Positions 45,965 through 55,194 of a stretch of 64,000 nucleotides of DNA are shown here, in pieces; positions within the stretch are counted from its first letter, which is position 1, and the number at the start of each line of letters is the position of its first letter. The notes beneath the pieces were generated by a model. That model searched no databases. It was not told the origin of the DNA and saw only the letters and a program-made list of their open reading frames with translations. The stretch comes from Pseudoalteromonas tunicata (lineage in GTDB: Bacteria > Pseudomonadota > Gammaproteobacteria > Enterobacterales > Alteromonadaceae): contig NZ_CP011032.1 of the NCBI RefSeq assembly GCF_002310815.1, positions 1,962,001 through 2,026,000 of the forward strand, written 5' to 3'. Position numbers and translations under genes: made by a program.

Positions 45965-47338
45965 TTAACGCACTTTTGCATCAATATCTGCAAGGTCGGT
46001 TAAATGACATAATTCGCCAGCATGGGTTAATAAACCGTGCTCACCAAAATAATCACGTTGTGCTTGAACAAGGTGACCATTACTTGGAGTACTGAGTGTT
46101 GCATAGTACGTTTGACTTGCCGCTAAAACAGGAAACGCAAGCCCAGTTGTAATCGCAATACCTGTAACGTTACGAAGCGCAGTCACTTCAGACTCAAGCG
46201 CATCAATAAACTCATTGCCTTGGGCTACTTGATGCAAATAATCGGCACGAATGATACAACCAGCACGCCATGTTTGCAGCGTTTTAGCTAAATCAACTTT
46301 CCACTGATGTGTACGCGATGCACCCTTGATCAGGGCTAAACCTTGGCGATAACATAATAAACTTGCAAAATGGAATGCTTGTTTCAATTCATCTAAATCA
46401 AGTTGTGCAACTAAGGTTGGACGTGTTTGATACGTCATTTCTTTTGCAGCATGAGTTGAATACGTATTTGTTAAATGGCGCGCTTCTACTGCTGCCACTA
46501 AAGATGGCACAGCAATACCTAACTCAAGGGCATTTTGTGCAGTCCAAAGACCGGTGCCTTTTGCGCCAACTTTATTATCAATTAAGTCAACAAGTGGTTC
46601 ATTATTATGACCTTCCAGTTTTAAAATATGACTTGAAATCGATAATAAGTAACTATTAAGTTCTGTTTCAGACCAAGCGTCAAAAATAGTCGCTATTTCT
46701 TGAGGTGACTTACCGCAGCCTAAACGTAATAATTGATACACTTCGGCAATTAATTGCATTAACGAGTATTCAATTCCGTTATGCACCATCTTAACAAAAT
46801 GTCCGCTGGCAGATTGACCAACTCGAGCAAAACAAGATTCACCTTTGTAATTGGCGGCTACTTTTTCAAGTGCAAGTTCAACACGCTCCCAGCCGCCTTC
46901 AGAACCACTGGCCATCATAGCCGGGCCATGACGCGCGCCTTCAGCGCCACCTGAAATACCCATAGTGGCAAATTCGAATTTATTCTGATATTTCAGTTTA
47001 CGGGCAATACCGTCTTTATAATTACTATTACCGCAATCAACGATTAAATCATTGGCGTCTACACCCGCTTCAATCAACTCCTGACACACACGGTCAACCA
47101 GTTCACCTGCAGGTACTAACAGCAAAATTGAGCGAGGGGTTTCAAGACGTTTAATCATATCAGTTAGGTCAGATACAATATGTAAACGTTCAGCTAGGCC
47201 ATCAGATTTAGCAATGCTTAATAGATCTTCACCCGCATCTGGGTTTTTATCATAAGCAACTAACGATATCCCTTTTTCGATTAAATTTAGCGCTAGGTTT
47301 TTCCCCATTACGCCTAAACCAATTAAAGCGACCTGCAT
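45965..47338 (-). CDS. gnd: 6-phosphogluconate dehydrogenase (decarboxylating)
   Basis: A 457-residue enzyme (E. coli 468). It has an N-terminal NADP fold (VALIGLGVMGKNLALN) and the active-site lysine and asparagine at Lys183 and Asn187 (HFVKMVHNGIEY), the same numbering as E. coli. ISGGAEGARHGPAMM and HLVQAQRDYFGEH are family motifs. DCGNSNY and GQSASGH differ a little from the usual DGGNS and GAGGAGH. It makes ribulose 5-phosphate and NADPH. GAGGAG precedes the ATG by 6 bases. Confidence 0.93.
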   Translation of the reverse strand: MQVALIGLGVMGKNLALNLIEKGISLVAYDKNPDAGEDLLSIAKSDGLAERLHIVSDLTDMIKRLETPRSILLLVPAGELVDRVCQELIEAGVDANDLIVDCGNSNYKDGIARKLKYQNKFEFATMGISGGAEGARHGPAMMASGSEGGWERVELALEKVAANYKGESCFARVGQSASGHFVKMVHNGIEYSLMQLIAEVYQLLRLGCGKSPQEIATIFDAWSETELNSYLLSISSHILKLEGHNNEPLVDLIDNKVGAKGTGLWTAQNALELGIAVPSLVAAVEARHLTNTYSTHAAKEMTYQTRPTLVAQLDLDELKQAFHFASLLCYRQGLALIKGASRTHQWKVDLAKTLQTWRAGCIIRADYLHQVAQGNEFIDALESEVTALRNVTGIAITTGLAFPVLAASQTYYATLSTPSNGHLVQAQRDYFGEHGLLTHAGELCHLTDLADIDAKVR

Positions 47339-47421
47339 GTAAACTCCTCATCGACACAGTTGTAACAATCAAAGCATCATTGATTGCATTAAAATTAAAT
47401 ACGCAAGCTCTAACGGCGCGC

Positions 47422-47449
47422 ATTATAGGTCATTCTAGTGTGCTTTCAA
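47422..47449 (-). promoter_or_regulatory. Candidate sigma-70 promoter of gnd
   Basis: On the minus strand TTGAAA (47449-47444), a 16-base spacer and a perfect TATAAT (47427-47422), leaving a leader of about 75 bases before the gnd ATG. The leader contains a short inverted repeat (CAATCA / TGATTG). Confidence 0.6.
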
Positions 47450-47605
47450 TGCACTCGTTAAAAATAAACTAAATTTAGCCGTCCATAGATTAAAAAAACA
47501 TAGTTACAGAGCAAACACAATAATGCTATTGAAGCGAGTTAGAAACAAAGAACCTTGCGACAGACTAATTTTGCATTACAATTTTGTAACCTGAATAATC
47601 TTCGA

Positions 47606-47634
47606 TTGACCACTGCTGACACCGGTGTCATAAT
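47606..47634 (+). promoter_or_regulatory. Candidate pykA promoter
   Basis: TTGACC (47606-47611), 17-base spacer, CATAAT (47629-47634): five of six matches in each element. It lies about 95 bases before the pykA ATG within the 390-base gnd/pykA divergent gap. Apart from the two promoters, the palindromes at 47617-47630 and 47576-47589 (TTACAATTTTGTAA), I see nothing else in that gap. Confidence 0.65.
47617..47630. promoter_or_regulatory. Perfect 14-bp palindrome inside the pykA promoter spacer, probable repressor operator
   Basis: TGACACCGGTGTCA is its own reverse complement and lies between the -35 and -10 elements of the pykA promoter, touching the -10. The CG-centred even palindrome is the style of LacI-family operators for sugar regulators. 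Its repressor is not encoded in the window. Confidence 0.65.
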
Positions 47635-47728
47635 TGTTTTATAAATTTAGTCTAATCTTTCTTAATCATTAAGATGAAACAAAATTTCCCTCATTCGATA
47701 TTTTGCAACAAGATAACTGGAGAATTTC

Positions 47729-49165
47729 ATGGCTAGACGTACTAAAATCGTCGCTACACTTGGACCGGCTACAGATAGAGATAATAATTTAGAAAAAATC
47801 ATAGAAGCTGGCGTCAATGTTGTTCGTTTAAACTTTTCTCATGGTGTTGCACAAGACCATAAAGACCGCGCGGCAAAAGTACGTGAAATCGCGGCAAAAT
47901 TAGGCAAGCACATTGCAATTTTAGCCGATTTACAAGGCCCTAAAATCCGTGTTTCAACCTTCCAAGATGGCAAAGTAACCTTAGTAGAAGGTGCTAAATT
48001 TATCCTTGATGCCCAAATGGCTAAAGGCGAAGGTAACATTAATGCGGTTGGTATTGATTATAAAGAATTACCACAAGACGTATCATCTGGTGACTTATTA
48101 TTACTTAATGATGGTTTAATTCAACTTACAGTTGATAGCGTTCAAGGCCAACAAGTGCATTGTATCGTCACAATTGGTGGTGTGTTATCAAATAATAAAG
48201 GGATTAACCGTTTAGGCGGTGGATTAACAGCCCCTGCTTTCACAGAAAAAGATGAACAAGATTTAATTACCGCCTCTGAAATTGGTGTTGACTATATCGC
48301 AGTGTCTTTCCCTCGTAGTGGTGATGATATGCGTCATGTTCGTGCTCTAGCAGAAAAAGCCGGCAGTAATGCGCAACTACTAGCTAAAATTGAACGTGCT
48401 GAAGCTGTGTGCTCTGTTGCCGCTATCGATGATATCGTTCTAGCATCTGATGCTGTGATGGTAGCTCGTGGTGATTTAGGCGTTGAAATTGGTGATGCTG
48501 AATTAGTCGGTAAACAAAAACTGATAATTAGTCGTGCTCGTTCATTAAATCGTGTTGTGATCACTGCAACTCAAATGATGGAATCAATGATTGATAACCC
48601 AATGCCAACACGCGCTGAAGTAATGGATGTTGCTAATGCGGTGATTGATGGTACAGATGCCGTGATGCTTTCTGCTGAAACTGCTGCAGGTGACTACCCG
48701 GTAGAAACCGTCAAAGCAATGGCGCGTGTTTGTGTTGGTGCAGAATCTCAACCTGAAACAAACGTTTCAAAACATCGTTTAGACAGCATGTTTGCAGATA
48801 CATCTGAAACATTAGCGCTTTCGGCTATGTATGCTGCCAATCACTTAAGCAGTGTAAAAGCGATTGTTGCTTTAACAGAATCAGGTAATACTGCAAAATT
48901 AATGTCACGTATTAGTTCTGGTTTACCCATTTATTCATTGTCGCGCCATGCATCAACACTTGGCCAAACAGCACTTTATCGTGGCGTTTACCCTGTTTAC
49001 TTTGATTCAACCGCATGCAGTAAAGATGCGATGGTCACTGAAGCAGTGAAAGCGCTTGTTGCCAAAGGCGTACTTGTTGCAGGCGACCAAGTTATTTTAA
49101 CTCATGGCGATTCAATGGAAACTGTTGGTGCAACTAATACAATGAAGATTGTAACAGTCCAATAA
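47729..49165 (+). CDS. pykA: pyruvate kinase II
   Basis: A 478-residue enzyme closest to E. coli PykA (480) rather than Pyk[21 protein letters not shown] opens it, [13 protein letters not shown] and [10 protein letters not shown] are PykA-like, and the active site KIERAEAV with the metal-binding [12 protein letters not shown] follows. It converts PEP and ADP to pyruvate and ATP. GGAG precedes the ATG by 9 bases. A terminator separates it from pfkA. Confidence 0.95.
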   Translation: MARRTKIVATLGPATDRDNNLEKIIEAGVNVVRLNFSHGVAQDHKDRAAKVREIAAKLGKHIAILADLQGPKIRVSTFQDGKVTLVEGAKFILDAQMAKGEGNINAVGIDYKELPQDVSSGDLLLLNDGLIQLTVDSVQGQQVHCIVTIGGVLSNNKGINRLGGGLTAPAFTEKDEQDLITASEIGVDYIAVSFPRSGDDMRHVRALAEKAGSNAQLLAKIERAEAVCSVAAIDDIVLASDAVMVARGDLGVEIGDAELVGKQKLIISRARSLNRVVITATQMMESMIDNPMPTRAEVMDVANAVIDGTDAVMLSAETAAGDYPVETVKAMARVCVGAESQPETNVSKHRLDSMFADTSETLALSAMYAANHLSSVKAIVALTESGNTAKLMSRISSGLPIYSLSRHASTLGQTALYRGVYPVYFDSTACSKDAMVTEAVKALVAKGVLVAGDQVILTHGDSMETVGATNTMKIVTVQ

Positions 49166-49190
49166 TTGTAATCGATTTAAGCTATTTATT

Positions 49191-49214
49191 AAGCGGCCTT
49201 TGAGCCGCTTTTTT
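49191..49214 (+). terminator. Terminator after pykA
   Basis: AAGCGGC and GCCGCTT around a 6-base loop, followed by TTTT, 25 bases after the pykA stop. Confidence 0.85.
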
Positions 49215-49278
49215 ATTGCCTTGCGCCTTTGCGATATTACTTTTACTATCAAGCTATTATTGTAATCAAAGGGATCGT

Positions 49279-50286
49279 ATGACTACTGTAAATTTGTTTC
49301 GGCTCGGTGTATTAACCTCTGGCGGAGATGCACCAGGGATGAATGCAGCAATTCGCGCTATCACTTTAAAAGGGCTCAGCGCTGGTTTTGAAATTGTAGG
49401 CATCAACGCTGGCTACAATGGTATTTTTAACCTTGATACACAAATACTGAGTGCTCAGTCCGTTGATAATATCATTCAGCGTGGTGGTACTCTTTTAAAA
49501 ACAGCCCGTTGTTCACAATTACGCGAAGAAGATGGCCCGCGCTTAGCAGCAGAAAAACTTACTCAATTAAAACTTGATGCACTCATTATCATTGGCGGCG
49601 ATGGCAGCTTTCGTGGCGCAGTCAAACTAGCTGAGTTTTGGCCAAAGCCTATTATTGGGATTCCTGGCACCATAGATAACGATATCAATGGCACAGATCA
49701 AACGATAGGCTTTTGGACTGCAATTGATACAGCCCTTGATTCAATTGATAAAATTCGCGATACCGCCGATGCGTTTGAGCGCATTTTTGTAGTGGAAGTC
49801 ATGGGACGCGATTGTGGTTTTATTGCAATGGAATCTGGCATTGCCTGCGGTGCAGAGCAAATAATTTGCCATGAGTTAATTGAAGACGAAGAAACGTATT
49901 TAGCACAACTTTATAACGCAATTTTGCACGCGGTAACATGGCGTCAAACTCAAAGCTACGTTATTGTAATTGCAGAGCATTCGTTATCAATCTGCAGTGC
50001 AGAGCTGGCTAAACGCATTGCCGATTTTACCGGTGTGGACACCAAAAGTGCTATTTTAGGCTACATTCAACGCGGTGGCGCACCAGTTGCCATGGATCGC
50101 GTGCTTGCAACCCAGCTTGGGATCAGCGCAGTGAAAGCGGTATGCGAAGGTAAAACGGGATTAATGATTGGCATGAAAAACAATGAAATGGTCGAAATTC
50201 CATTTGCGCAAACAGGTCTTAAAAATACACATAATCAAGACCTGATCAAGCGATTAAAACATTTTAATTTTGATTTAACTGATTAA
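49279..50286 (+). CDS. pfkA: ATP-dependent 6-phosphofructokinase
   Basis: The ATG at 49279 has AAAGGGA 5 bases upstream and gives 335 residues; an earlier in-frame start at 49216 would lie right behind the pykA terminator. LTSGGDAPGMNAAIRA is the ATP loop, IIGGDGSF with glycine at the GGDGS position indicates ATP rather than pyrophosphate as donor, and GIPGTIDNDINGTD has the catalytic aspartate (Asp133). It is the committing step of glycolysis. Its stop overlaps the convergent LytTR gene stop by 4 bases. Confidence 0.93.
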   Translation: MTTVNLFRLGVLTSGGDAPGMNAAIRAITLKGLSAGFEIVGINAGYNGIFNLDTQILSAQSVDNIIQRGGTLLKTARCSQLREEDGPRLAAEKLTQLKLDALIIIGGDGSFRGAVKLAEFWPKPIIGIPGTIDNDINGTDQTIGFWTAIDTALDSIDKIRDTADAFERIFVVEVMGRDCGFIAMESGIACGAEQIICHELIEDEETYLAQLYNAILHAVTWRQTQSYVIVIAEHSLSICSAELAKRIADFTGVDTKSAILGYIQRGGAPVAMDRVLATQLGISAVKAVCEGKTGLMIGMKNNEMVEIPFAQTGLKNTHNQDLIKRLKHFNFDLTD

Positions 50287-51107
50287 CTCGCTAAAGCCGA
50301 TTTTACTTTATCACGGTAACTTCGGCTCACTTTTAGCTCTTGTCCATTGGCTAATACTAATTGGTATTCACCACTAACTTGTGTTACCAATTTATTAATT
50401 TGTTTAGTATTAACAATTGCACTGCGATGAACTCGAACGAACAAATTAGGGTCTAGCTCTTGCTCAAGCTCTTTCATCGTTTTTCGTAAAATATGCGTTT
50501 TACCGTCAGAGCAATGCAAACACATGTAATCACCCGCAGCATCAACCCACTGAATAGAAGCCGCCTGAACACGAATAATTTCGCCCTGCTCTTTAACTGC
50601 AATTGATTCAGGATAACGTTTATCTTCTAACTTAACACCTGATGCCAATTTCTTTAAAATATCTTCACAGTCATTGCCTGTGATCCCTGCGACAAAACTT
50701 GCTAATTTTCGTTTATGAACCTGATCTTGTTGTGTTTTGATATGAGAGTGCACTTTTTCTACCGCCTGTTTTAATCGATTTTCATCAACGGGTTTAAGTA
50801 TGTAATCCAAGGCATGCACTTCGAAAGCTTTCACCGCATACTGATCAAACGCTGTTACAAACACAATTGCAGGGAGGATCATGTCAAACGTTAATAGTTG
50901 TTGCACCACTTCGAAGCCATTTATTCCTGGCATTTGAATATCTAAAAAAATGAGATCTACTTTTTGACTACGACATACATCTAATGCTTCTGCACCATTT
51001 TTACACAGTGCCACTATCTCAAGTTCTGGATAGTCACTTAAACGTACCGCTAAACCTTTACGGGCTAAAGGCTCGTCATCAACAATAATTGTTTTGATAT
51101 TAAACAT
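50283..51107 (-). CDS. LytTR-family response regulator
   Basis: A 274-residue regulator from the ATG at 51107: receiver domain (IIVDDEPLARKGL, phospho-acceptor Asp56 in LIFLDIQMPG, Lys in YILKPVDE) and a C-terminal LytTR DNA-binding domain with FVRVHRSAIVNTKQINKL. The start overlaps the kinase stop by 8 bases, so the pair is translationally coupled; further starts exist upstream in frame. It is related to E. coli BtsR/YpdB; target genes unknown. No obvious terminator: its end overlaps that of pfkA. Confidence 0.9.
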   Translation of the reverse strand: MFNIKTIIVDDEPLARKGLAVRLSDYPELEIVALCKNGAEALDVCRSQKVDLIFLDIQMPGINGFEVVQQLLTFDMILPAIVFVTAFDQYAVKAFEVHALDYILKPVDENRLKQAVEKVHSHIKTQQDQVHKRKLASFVAGITGNDCEDILKKLASGVKLEDKRYPESIAVKEQGEIIRVQAASIQWVDAAGDYMCLHCSDGKTHILRKTMKELEQELDPNLFVRVHRSAIVNTKQINKLVTQVSGEYQLVLANGQELKVSRSYRDKVKSALAS

Positions 51108-52176
51108 CTTTTTTTGCCCTTTCATAAGGTACACGGATATTTATTTTTAAACCTGTGGGTTCGTTTTTCGATAATACAAACGAATAGTTATTATCATATA
51201 AAGTTTTTAATCTGTCTTTGGTATTAGCTAAACCAACACCAGAAAGTTTAATTAAATCACCCTCATGTAAATCTGCACCTGGTCCGTTATCTGTTACTTC
51301 TAATAACAGTTCATTAGCAAAAACCTGTGCTTTAATGGTTATTGTGCCGCCTTGCTCTAAAGTTGCAATCGCATATTTAATTGAGTTTTCAATTAAGGGC
51401 TGCAAAATAAGGCTAGGTACAAGTGCTTTATTTGCATCGGGGCTGATATCAACAAGTACAGTTAATCTATCTTCAAAGCGCACTTTTTCGATTTCTAGAT
51501 ACAGCATTAATGCATGGATCTCTTGCTCAAGAGGCACTTTTTTAATCGGATCGGTATTTAAGGTATAACGTAAAAAATCACTTAAACGGCTCACCATGGT
51601 ATTGGCATTTTTATTTTCTTCCACCAAGACTAGGGTTGAAATAGCGTTTAATGTATTAAATAGAAAATGTGGATTGAGCTGATAACGCAGCATTTTAAGT
51701 TGTGCTTCATGTGCCATAGTATTTGCTTTTAATGCCTTTTGCTTTTCACTTTGCAATAATTGGTAGTATTTAACGCCAAAATACAAACCGCTCCAGCACA
51801 ATACGATGTAAACAGCATCTAAGCCTTGTTGAAAGTAATAAAACCATTCAGATGGGCGATAACCATGACGATAAATTTCCCATAAATTAAATTTTTGCAC
51901 CACTGACCATAAGGTTCCAACCAAATAAGAGGCACCAAACACCACACCAACTAAAATCAGCGGTTTTGCATTCCAAATTTTACGGTACAGATAACGCAAT
52001 GGAATAGTCATTAAACAACCGGCATAGGCGTTTAAAATAATAACGAAAATGTAGATATCACGCATTTCAAAAACTTTTGAACCAATATAATTGACAAGCG
52101 CATAGCCTATCCAACCAGCTATTTGCAGGATCCAAAAGAACTTATGTCTGTTTTCTACTAATTGTTGCCAGTTCAA
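51100..52176 (-). CDS. LytS/YehU-type sensor histidine kinase
   Basis: A 358-residue kinase. Four transmembrane segments (about 14-34, 41-62, 71-92 and 118-138) form a membrane sensor, followed by a His_kinase domain with QLNPHFLFNTLNA (His170) and an ATPase domain with VTDNGPGAD and GVGLANTKDRL. The best start is a TTG at 52176, since a stop lies just upstream; the ribosome site is poor. It partners the overlapping LytTR regulator. Signal unknown. Confidence 0.87.
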   Translation of the reverse strand: MNWQQLVENRHKFFWILQIAGWIGYALVNYIGSKVFEMRDIYIFVIILNAYAGCLMTIPLRYLYRKIWNAKPLILVGVVFGASYLVGTLWSVVQKFNLWEIYRHGYRPSEWFYYFQQGLDAVYIVLCWSGLYFGVKYYQLLQSEKQKALKANTMAHEAQLKMLRYQLNPHFLFNTLNAISTLVLVEENKNANTMVSRLSDFLRYTLNTDPIKKVPLEQEIHALMLYLEIEKVRFEDRLTVLVDISPDANKALVPSLILQPLIENSIKYAIATLEQGGTITIKAQVFANELLLEVTDNGPGADLHEGDLIKLSGVGLANTKDRLKTLYDNNYSFVLSKNEPTGLKINIRVPYERAKKDV

Positions 52177-52276
52177 AATAGGTTAGATATCTGTTTGTAA
52201 TTTTTAAACATTATAAAATGCTCGCTCAAGAGTGCACTGTTAACTATCCTGCTTTTGTTACGCCTTAACGCAAATG

Positions 52277-52299
52277 AAAAAGGCGCCGTAGCGCCTTTT
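52277..52299 (-). terminator. Terminator after the SulP gene
   Basis: AAAAGGCGC and GCGCCTTTT around CGTA; on the minus strand it is followed by TTTTC, 11 bases after the SulP stop. Confidence 0.87.
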
Positions 52300-52310
52300 G
52301 TCTTTATTGA

Positions 52311-53867
52311 TTAACCAAGCTTATCGGATGCAACTTTATAAGTTGGATCTTCTATTACGTTAAATTCAACTAAACCCGATGCCTTTTCAAGTAGTTGAAT
52401 ACAATCGTTACTTAAGTGCTTCAAATGGAGTTTCTTTCCTGCTTTGGTATAACGCTCAGCAAGTGTATCAATCGCATCAATCGCGCTATGATCGGCCACT
52501 CTGCTATGTTTAAACTCAATAATAATATCTTTAGGATCATTTTGAATATCAAACAAATCTAAAAAGTTTTTTACCGAGCCAAAAAATAAAGGACCGTGTA
52601 ACTCATATACTTTAGACCCTTGTGCATCAATATATGCTGAAACATAAATATGTTTAGCATGCTCCCAAGCAAACACTAATGCAGAAACAATAACACCCAC
52701 ACATACTGCAATTGCTAGGTCGGTTAGTACCGTAACACCAGAAACTAATACAATCACAAAGGCATCACTTTTTGGTACTTTATTCATGATCCTTAAACTT
52801 GACCATTCAAACGTGCCCAAGACCACCATAAACATCACACCAACAAGCGCAGCGAGCGGTATCATTTCAATTAAACTTGATGTGAATAAAATAAACACCA
52901 ATAGCATTAATGCAGCGGTGATCCCCGAAAGTCGGCTTCGACCACCTGAATTGATGTTAATCATCGATTGACCAATCATGGCACAGCCACCCATGGCACC
53001 AAAGACACCACATGTCATATTCGCTGCACCTTGACCAATACATTCTTTATTACCATTGCCGCGCGTTTGGGTAATTTCATCAATTAAGGTTAAGGTTAAT
53101 AATGACTCGATTAAACCAATTGCCGCTAAAATAAGTGCATATGGGAAAATAATTTGTAACGTTTCTAAATTAAACGGCACACTTGGGATATGAAAACTCG
53201 GTAAACCAGCGGCAAGTGTTGCAGAGGCATCACCGGTCATACTACGTAAAAAATCAACAACATTGCGGGTATCTAAGTCAAAGCCGACCACAATGCCTGT
53301 TACAACCACTATTGCTGCAAGCGATGATGGAATAGCGGTAGTAAGTTTAGGTAAAAAATGAATAATTGCCATGGTCAGAGCCACGAGACCAAGCATGATA
53401 TAAAGCGCACTGCCCTGCATCCATTGCATTACACCTGTGTCATCTGGCACTTTAAATTGGCCTAATTGCGCTAAGAAAATCACTATCGCTAAGCCATTTA
53501 CAAATCCAAGCATAACCGGATACGGCACCATACGAATAAATTTACCCAGTTTAAATACACCGGCTAATATTTGCAGCAAACCCATTAACAAAACGGTGGC
53601 AAATAAATACTCAACACCGTGATCTAATACTAAGCTCACCATTACAACAGCAAGTGCACCTGTTGCACCTGAGATCATCCCAGGACGACCGCCAAAAATA
53701 GCGGTGATCAAACCAACGATAAACGCGGCGTACAACCCTACCAAAGGGTCTACATGTGCAACAAAGGCAAATGCGACAGCTTCTGGCACCAGGGCCAGCG
53801 CTACGGTCAATCCCGACAGCACATCATTTTTGGCCGATTTAGGCGCACGACTCAACAAATTAAACAT
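52311..53867 (-). CDS. SulP-family anion transporter with STAS domain
   Basis: A 518-residue permease: about 12-14 membrane segments (residues 10-400) and a C-terminal STAS domain (about 405-510). [20 protein letters not shown] and [28 protein letters not shown] (shown in parts: [10 protein letters not shown], then [12 protein letters not shown]) are SulP signatures. Bacterial relatives move sulfate, bicarbonate with sodium (BicA) or dicarboxylates; this one cannot be assigned. Single gene with its own terminator. Confidence 0.88.
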   Translation of the reverse strand: MFNLLSRAPKSAKNDVLSGLTVALALVPEAVAFAFVAHVDPLVGLYAAFIVGLITAIFGGRPGMISGATGALAVVMVSLVLDHGVEYLFATVLLMGLLQILAGVFKLGKFIRMVPYPVMLGFVNGLAIVIFLAQLGQFKVPDDTGVMQWMQGSALYIMLGLVALTMAIIHFLPKLTTAIPSSLAAIVVVTGIVVGFDLDTRNVVDFLRSMTGDASATLAAGLPSFHIPSVPFNLETLQIIFPYALILAAIGLIESLLTLTLIDEITQTRGNGNKECIGQGAANMTCGVFGAMGGCAMIGQSMININSGGRSRLSGITAALMLLVFILFTSSLIEMIPLAALVGVMFMVVLGTFEWSSLRIMNKVPKSDAFVIVLVSGVTVLTDLAIAVCVGVIVSALVFAWEHAKHIYVSAYIDAQGSKVYELHGPLFFGSVKNFLDLFDIQNDPKDIIIEFKHSRVADHSAIDAIDTLAERYTKAGKKLHLKHLSNDCIQLLEKASGLVEFNVIEDPTYKVASDKLG

Positions 53868-53964
53868 TCTTTATCCCGTTTATGTTGATACAAAGAAAAA
53901 TGGTTGCGAATTTTAGCAAAAAAACCACCTTGCGACAAATTCATCATTATTTGATTTAAATAAA

Positions 53965-53999
53965 AAAACACTGACTATTACAAGAATAATCAGTGTTTT
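53965..53999 (-). terminator. Terminator after the Lrp-family gene
   Basis: AAAACACTGA and TCAGTGTTTT enclose a 15-base loop; on the minus strand the stem ends in a T run, 12 bases after the regulator's stop. Confidence 0.75.
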
Positions 54000-54011
54000 A
54001 ATTTTTAATAA

Positions 54012-54470
54012 TTAAAGCGGTAATGCGGTACTACGTTTAACACATGTCATCGTTACGTTTGAATGTACTTCTTGTACGTATTCTAAGCACAGTAGTTTGT
54101 CGCGAACAAACAACTCATAGCCTTCAATACCTTTAGAAATAATGCGCAACATAAAGTCCATAGTACCCGCCATAGAGTAGCACTCGGTTACTTCATCATA
54201 ACTCATGATCAATTTCTCAAACTGAGCGAGCTGATCACGCCCATGGCTTGATAAACGGACATGTGCGTAAACCAGCATGTCAAAACCTAACAACTTAGCA
54301 TCTAAGATAGCTACTTTATTAGTGATATAGCCTTCTTGCTCAAGACGTGCAATACGACGCCAACAAGGTGACTGCGAAAGGCCAACTTTATCGGCTATTT
54401 CTGCCGTAGATAAACTGGCATCTTTTTGTAAAAGAGCCAATATTTGACGATCAACTTGATTCAATGACAT
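54012..54470 (-). CDS. Lrp/AsnC-family transcriptional regulator
   Basis: A 152-residue regulator. The N-terminal helix-turn-helix (LSTAEIADKVGLSQSPCWRR, about 19-38) is followed by a RAM/AsnC ligand-binding domain with VTECYSMAGTMDFMLRI and VHSNVTMTCVK. Members of this size respond to amino acids and act as dimers or octamers. It stands alone between the SulP transporter and gloC with its own terminator, so the target is not indicated by context. Confidence 0.88.
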   Translation of the reverse strand: MSLNQVDRQILALLQKDASLSTAEIADKVGLSQSPCWRRIARLEQEGYITNKVAILDAKLLGFDMLVYAHVRLSSHGRDQLAQFEKLIMSYDEVTECYSMAGTMDFMLRIISKGIEGYELFVRDKLLCLEYVQEVHSNVTMTCVKRSTALPL

Positions 54471-54549
54471 TATTAATTCTTAATTTAATCAATAGTGAGC
54501 AAAATTATACATTCAATTTTTAACTAAGTCTGTGCTTGATAAAAAATAT

Positions 54550-55191
54550 TTAACCAAAACGACCGCTTAAAAACGGATTATGACGTTTCTCATCACCAAT
54601 TGTCGTGATCGGTCCATGGCCAGGATAGACAACATAACCATCAGGTAAATCAAAAAGCTGCTGCTTGATTGAACTAACCAATTGCGCCTGATTTCCTTTT
54701 GGAAAATCAGTACGACCGATTGACCCCTTGAATAAAACATCACCCGCAATGACGAATTTATCTTGATGGCTTATTAATACAACATGTCCAGGGGTATGTC
54801 CTGGGCAATGGCGAACTTCAAGTTCTTGCTCGCCAAAGTGAACTCTCTGTTGATGTACAAGCCAACTAGTTGGTAAAAATGGCTCGGCTGCATTAAATCC
54901 AAACATTTGCGCTTGTTGAGGTAAAGCATCAAGCCAAAATTGATCATCATGATGCGGCCCGATAATATCAACCTGAAAATATTCGGCTAATTCTTTGGCT
55001 GCTCCTACATGATCTAAATGCCCATGAGTTAAAATAATTTTAACCACTTTACAACCCTGTTTTGTGGTTAAAGCAATTAATTGTTGAGGATCTCCCCCTG
55101 GGTCAATCATTACTGCTTGAGCGCTTTGCTCACAGATTAATAAACTACAATTTTGGGCAAAAGCCGTTACCGGCTCAATAATCACATGCAT
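54550..55191 (-). CDS. gloC: type II hydroxyacylglutathione hydrolase (YcbL)
   Basis: A 213-residue metallo-beta-lactamase-fold enzyme (E. coli GloC 215). VTAFAQNCSLL opens it, LTHGHLDHVG gives His56, His58, Asp60 and His61, and CPGHTPGHVV, GDVLFKGSIGRTDFP and YPGHGPITTIG complete the metal sites as in GloC. It hydrolyses S-lactoylglutathione in methylglyoxal detoxification. It starts 3 bases after the carboxypeptidase stop on the same strand. Confidence 0.92.
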   Translation of the reverse strand: MHVIIEPVTAFAQNCSLLICEQSAQAVMIDPGGDPQQLIALTTKQGCKVVKIILTHGHLDHVGAAKELAEYFQVDIIGPHHDDQFWLDALPQQAQMFGFNAAEPFLPTSWLVHQQRVHFGEQELEVRHCPGHTPGHVVLISHQDKFVIAGDVLFKGSIGRTDFPKGNQAQLVSSIKQQLFDLPDGYVVYPGHGPITTIGDEKRHNPFLSGRFG

Positions 55192-55194
55192 AAG

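Noticed and set aside
47576..47589. TTACAATTTTGTAA palindrome upstream of pykA as a HexR site
   Set aside because: HexR sites have the half-sites in the order TGTAA...TTACA; here the order is reversed. It remains a perfect 6-2-6 inverted repeat but in very AT-rich sequence it may be chance.
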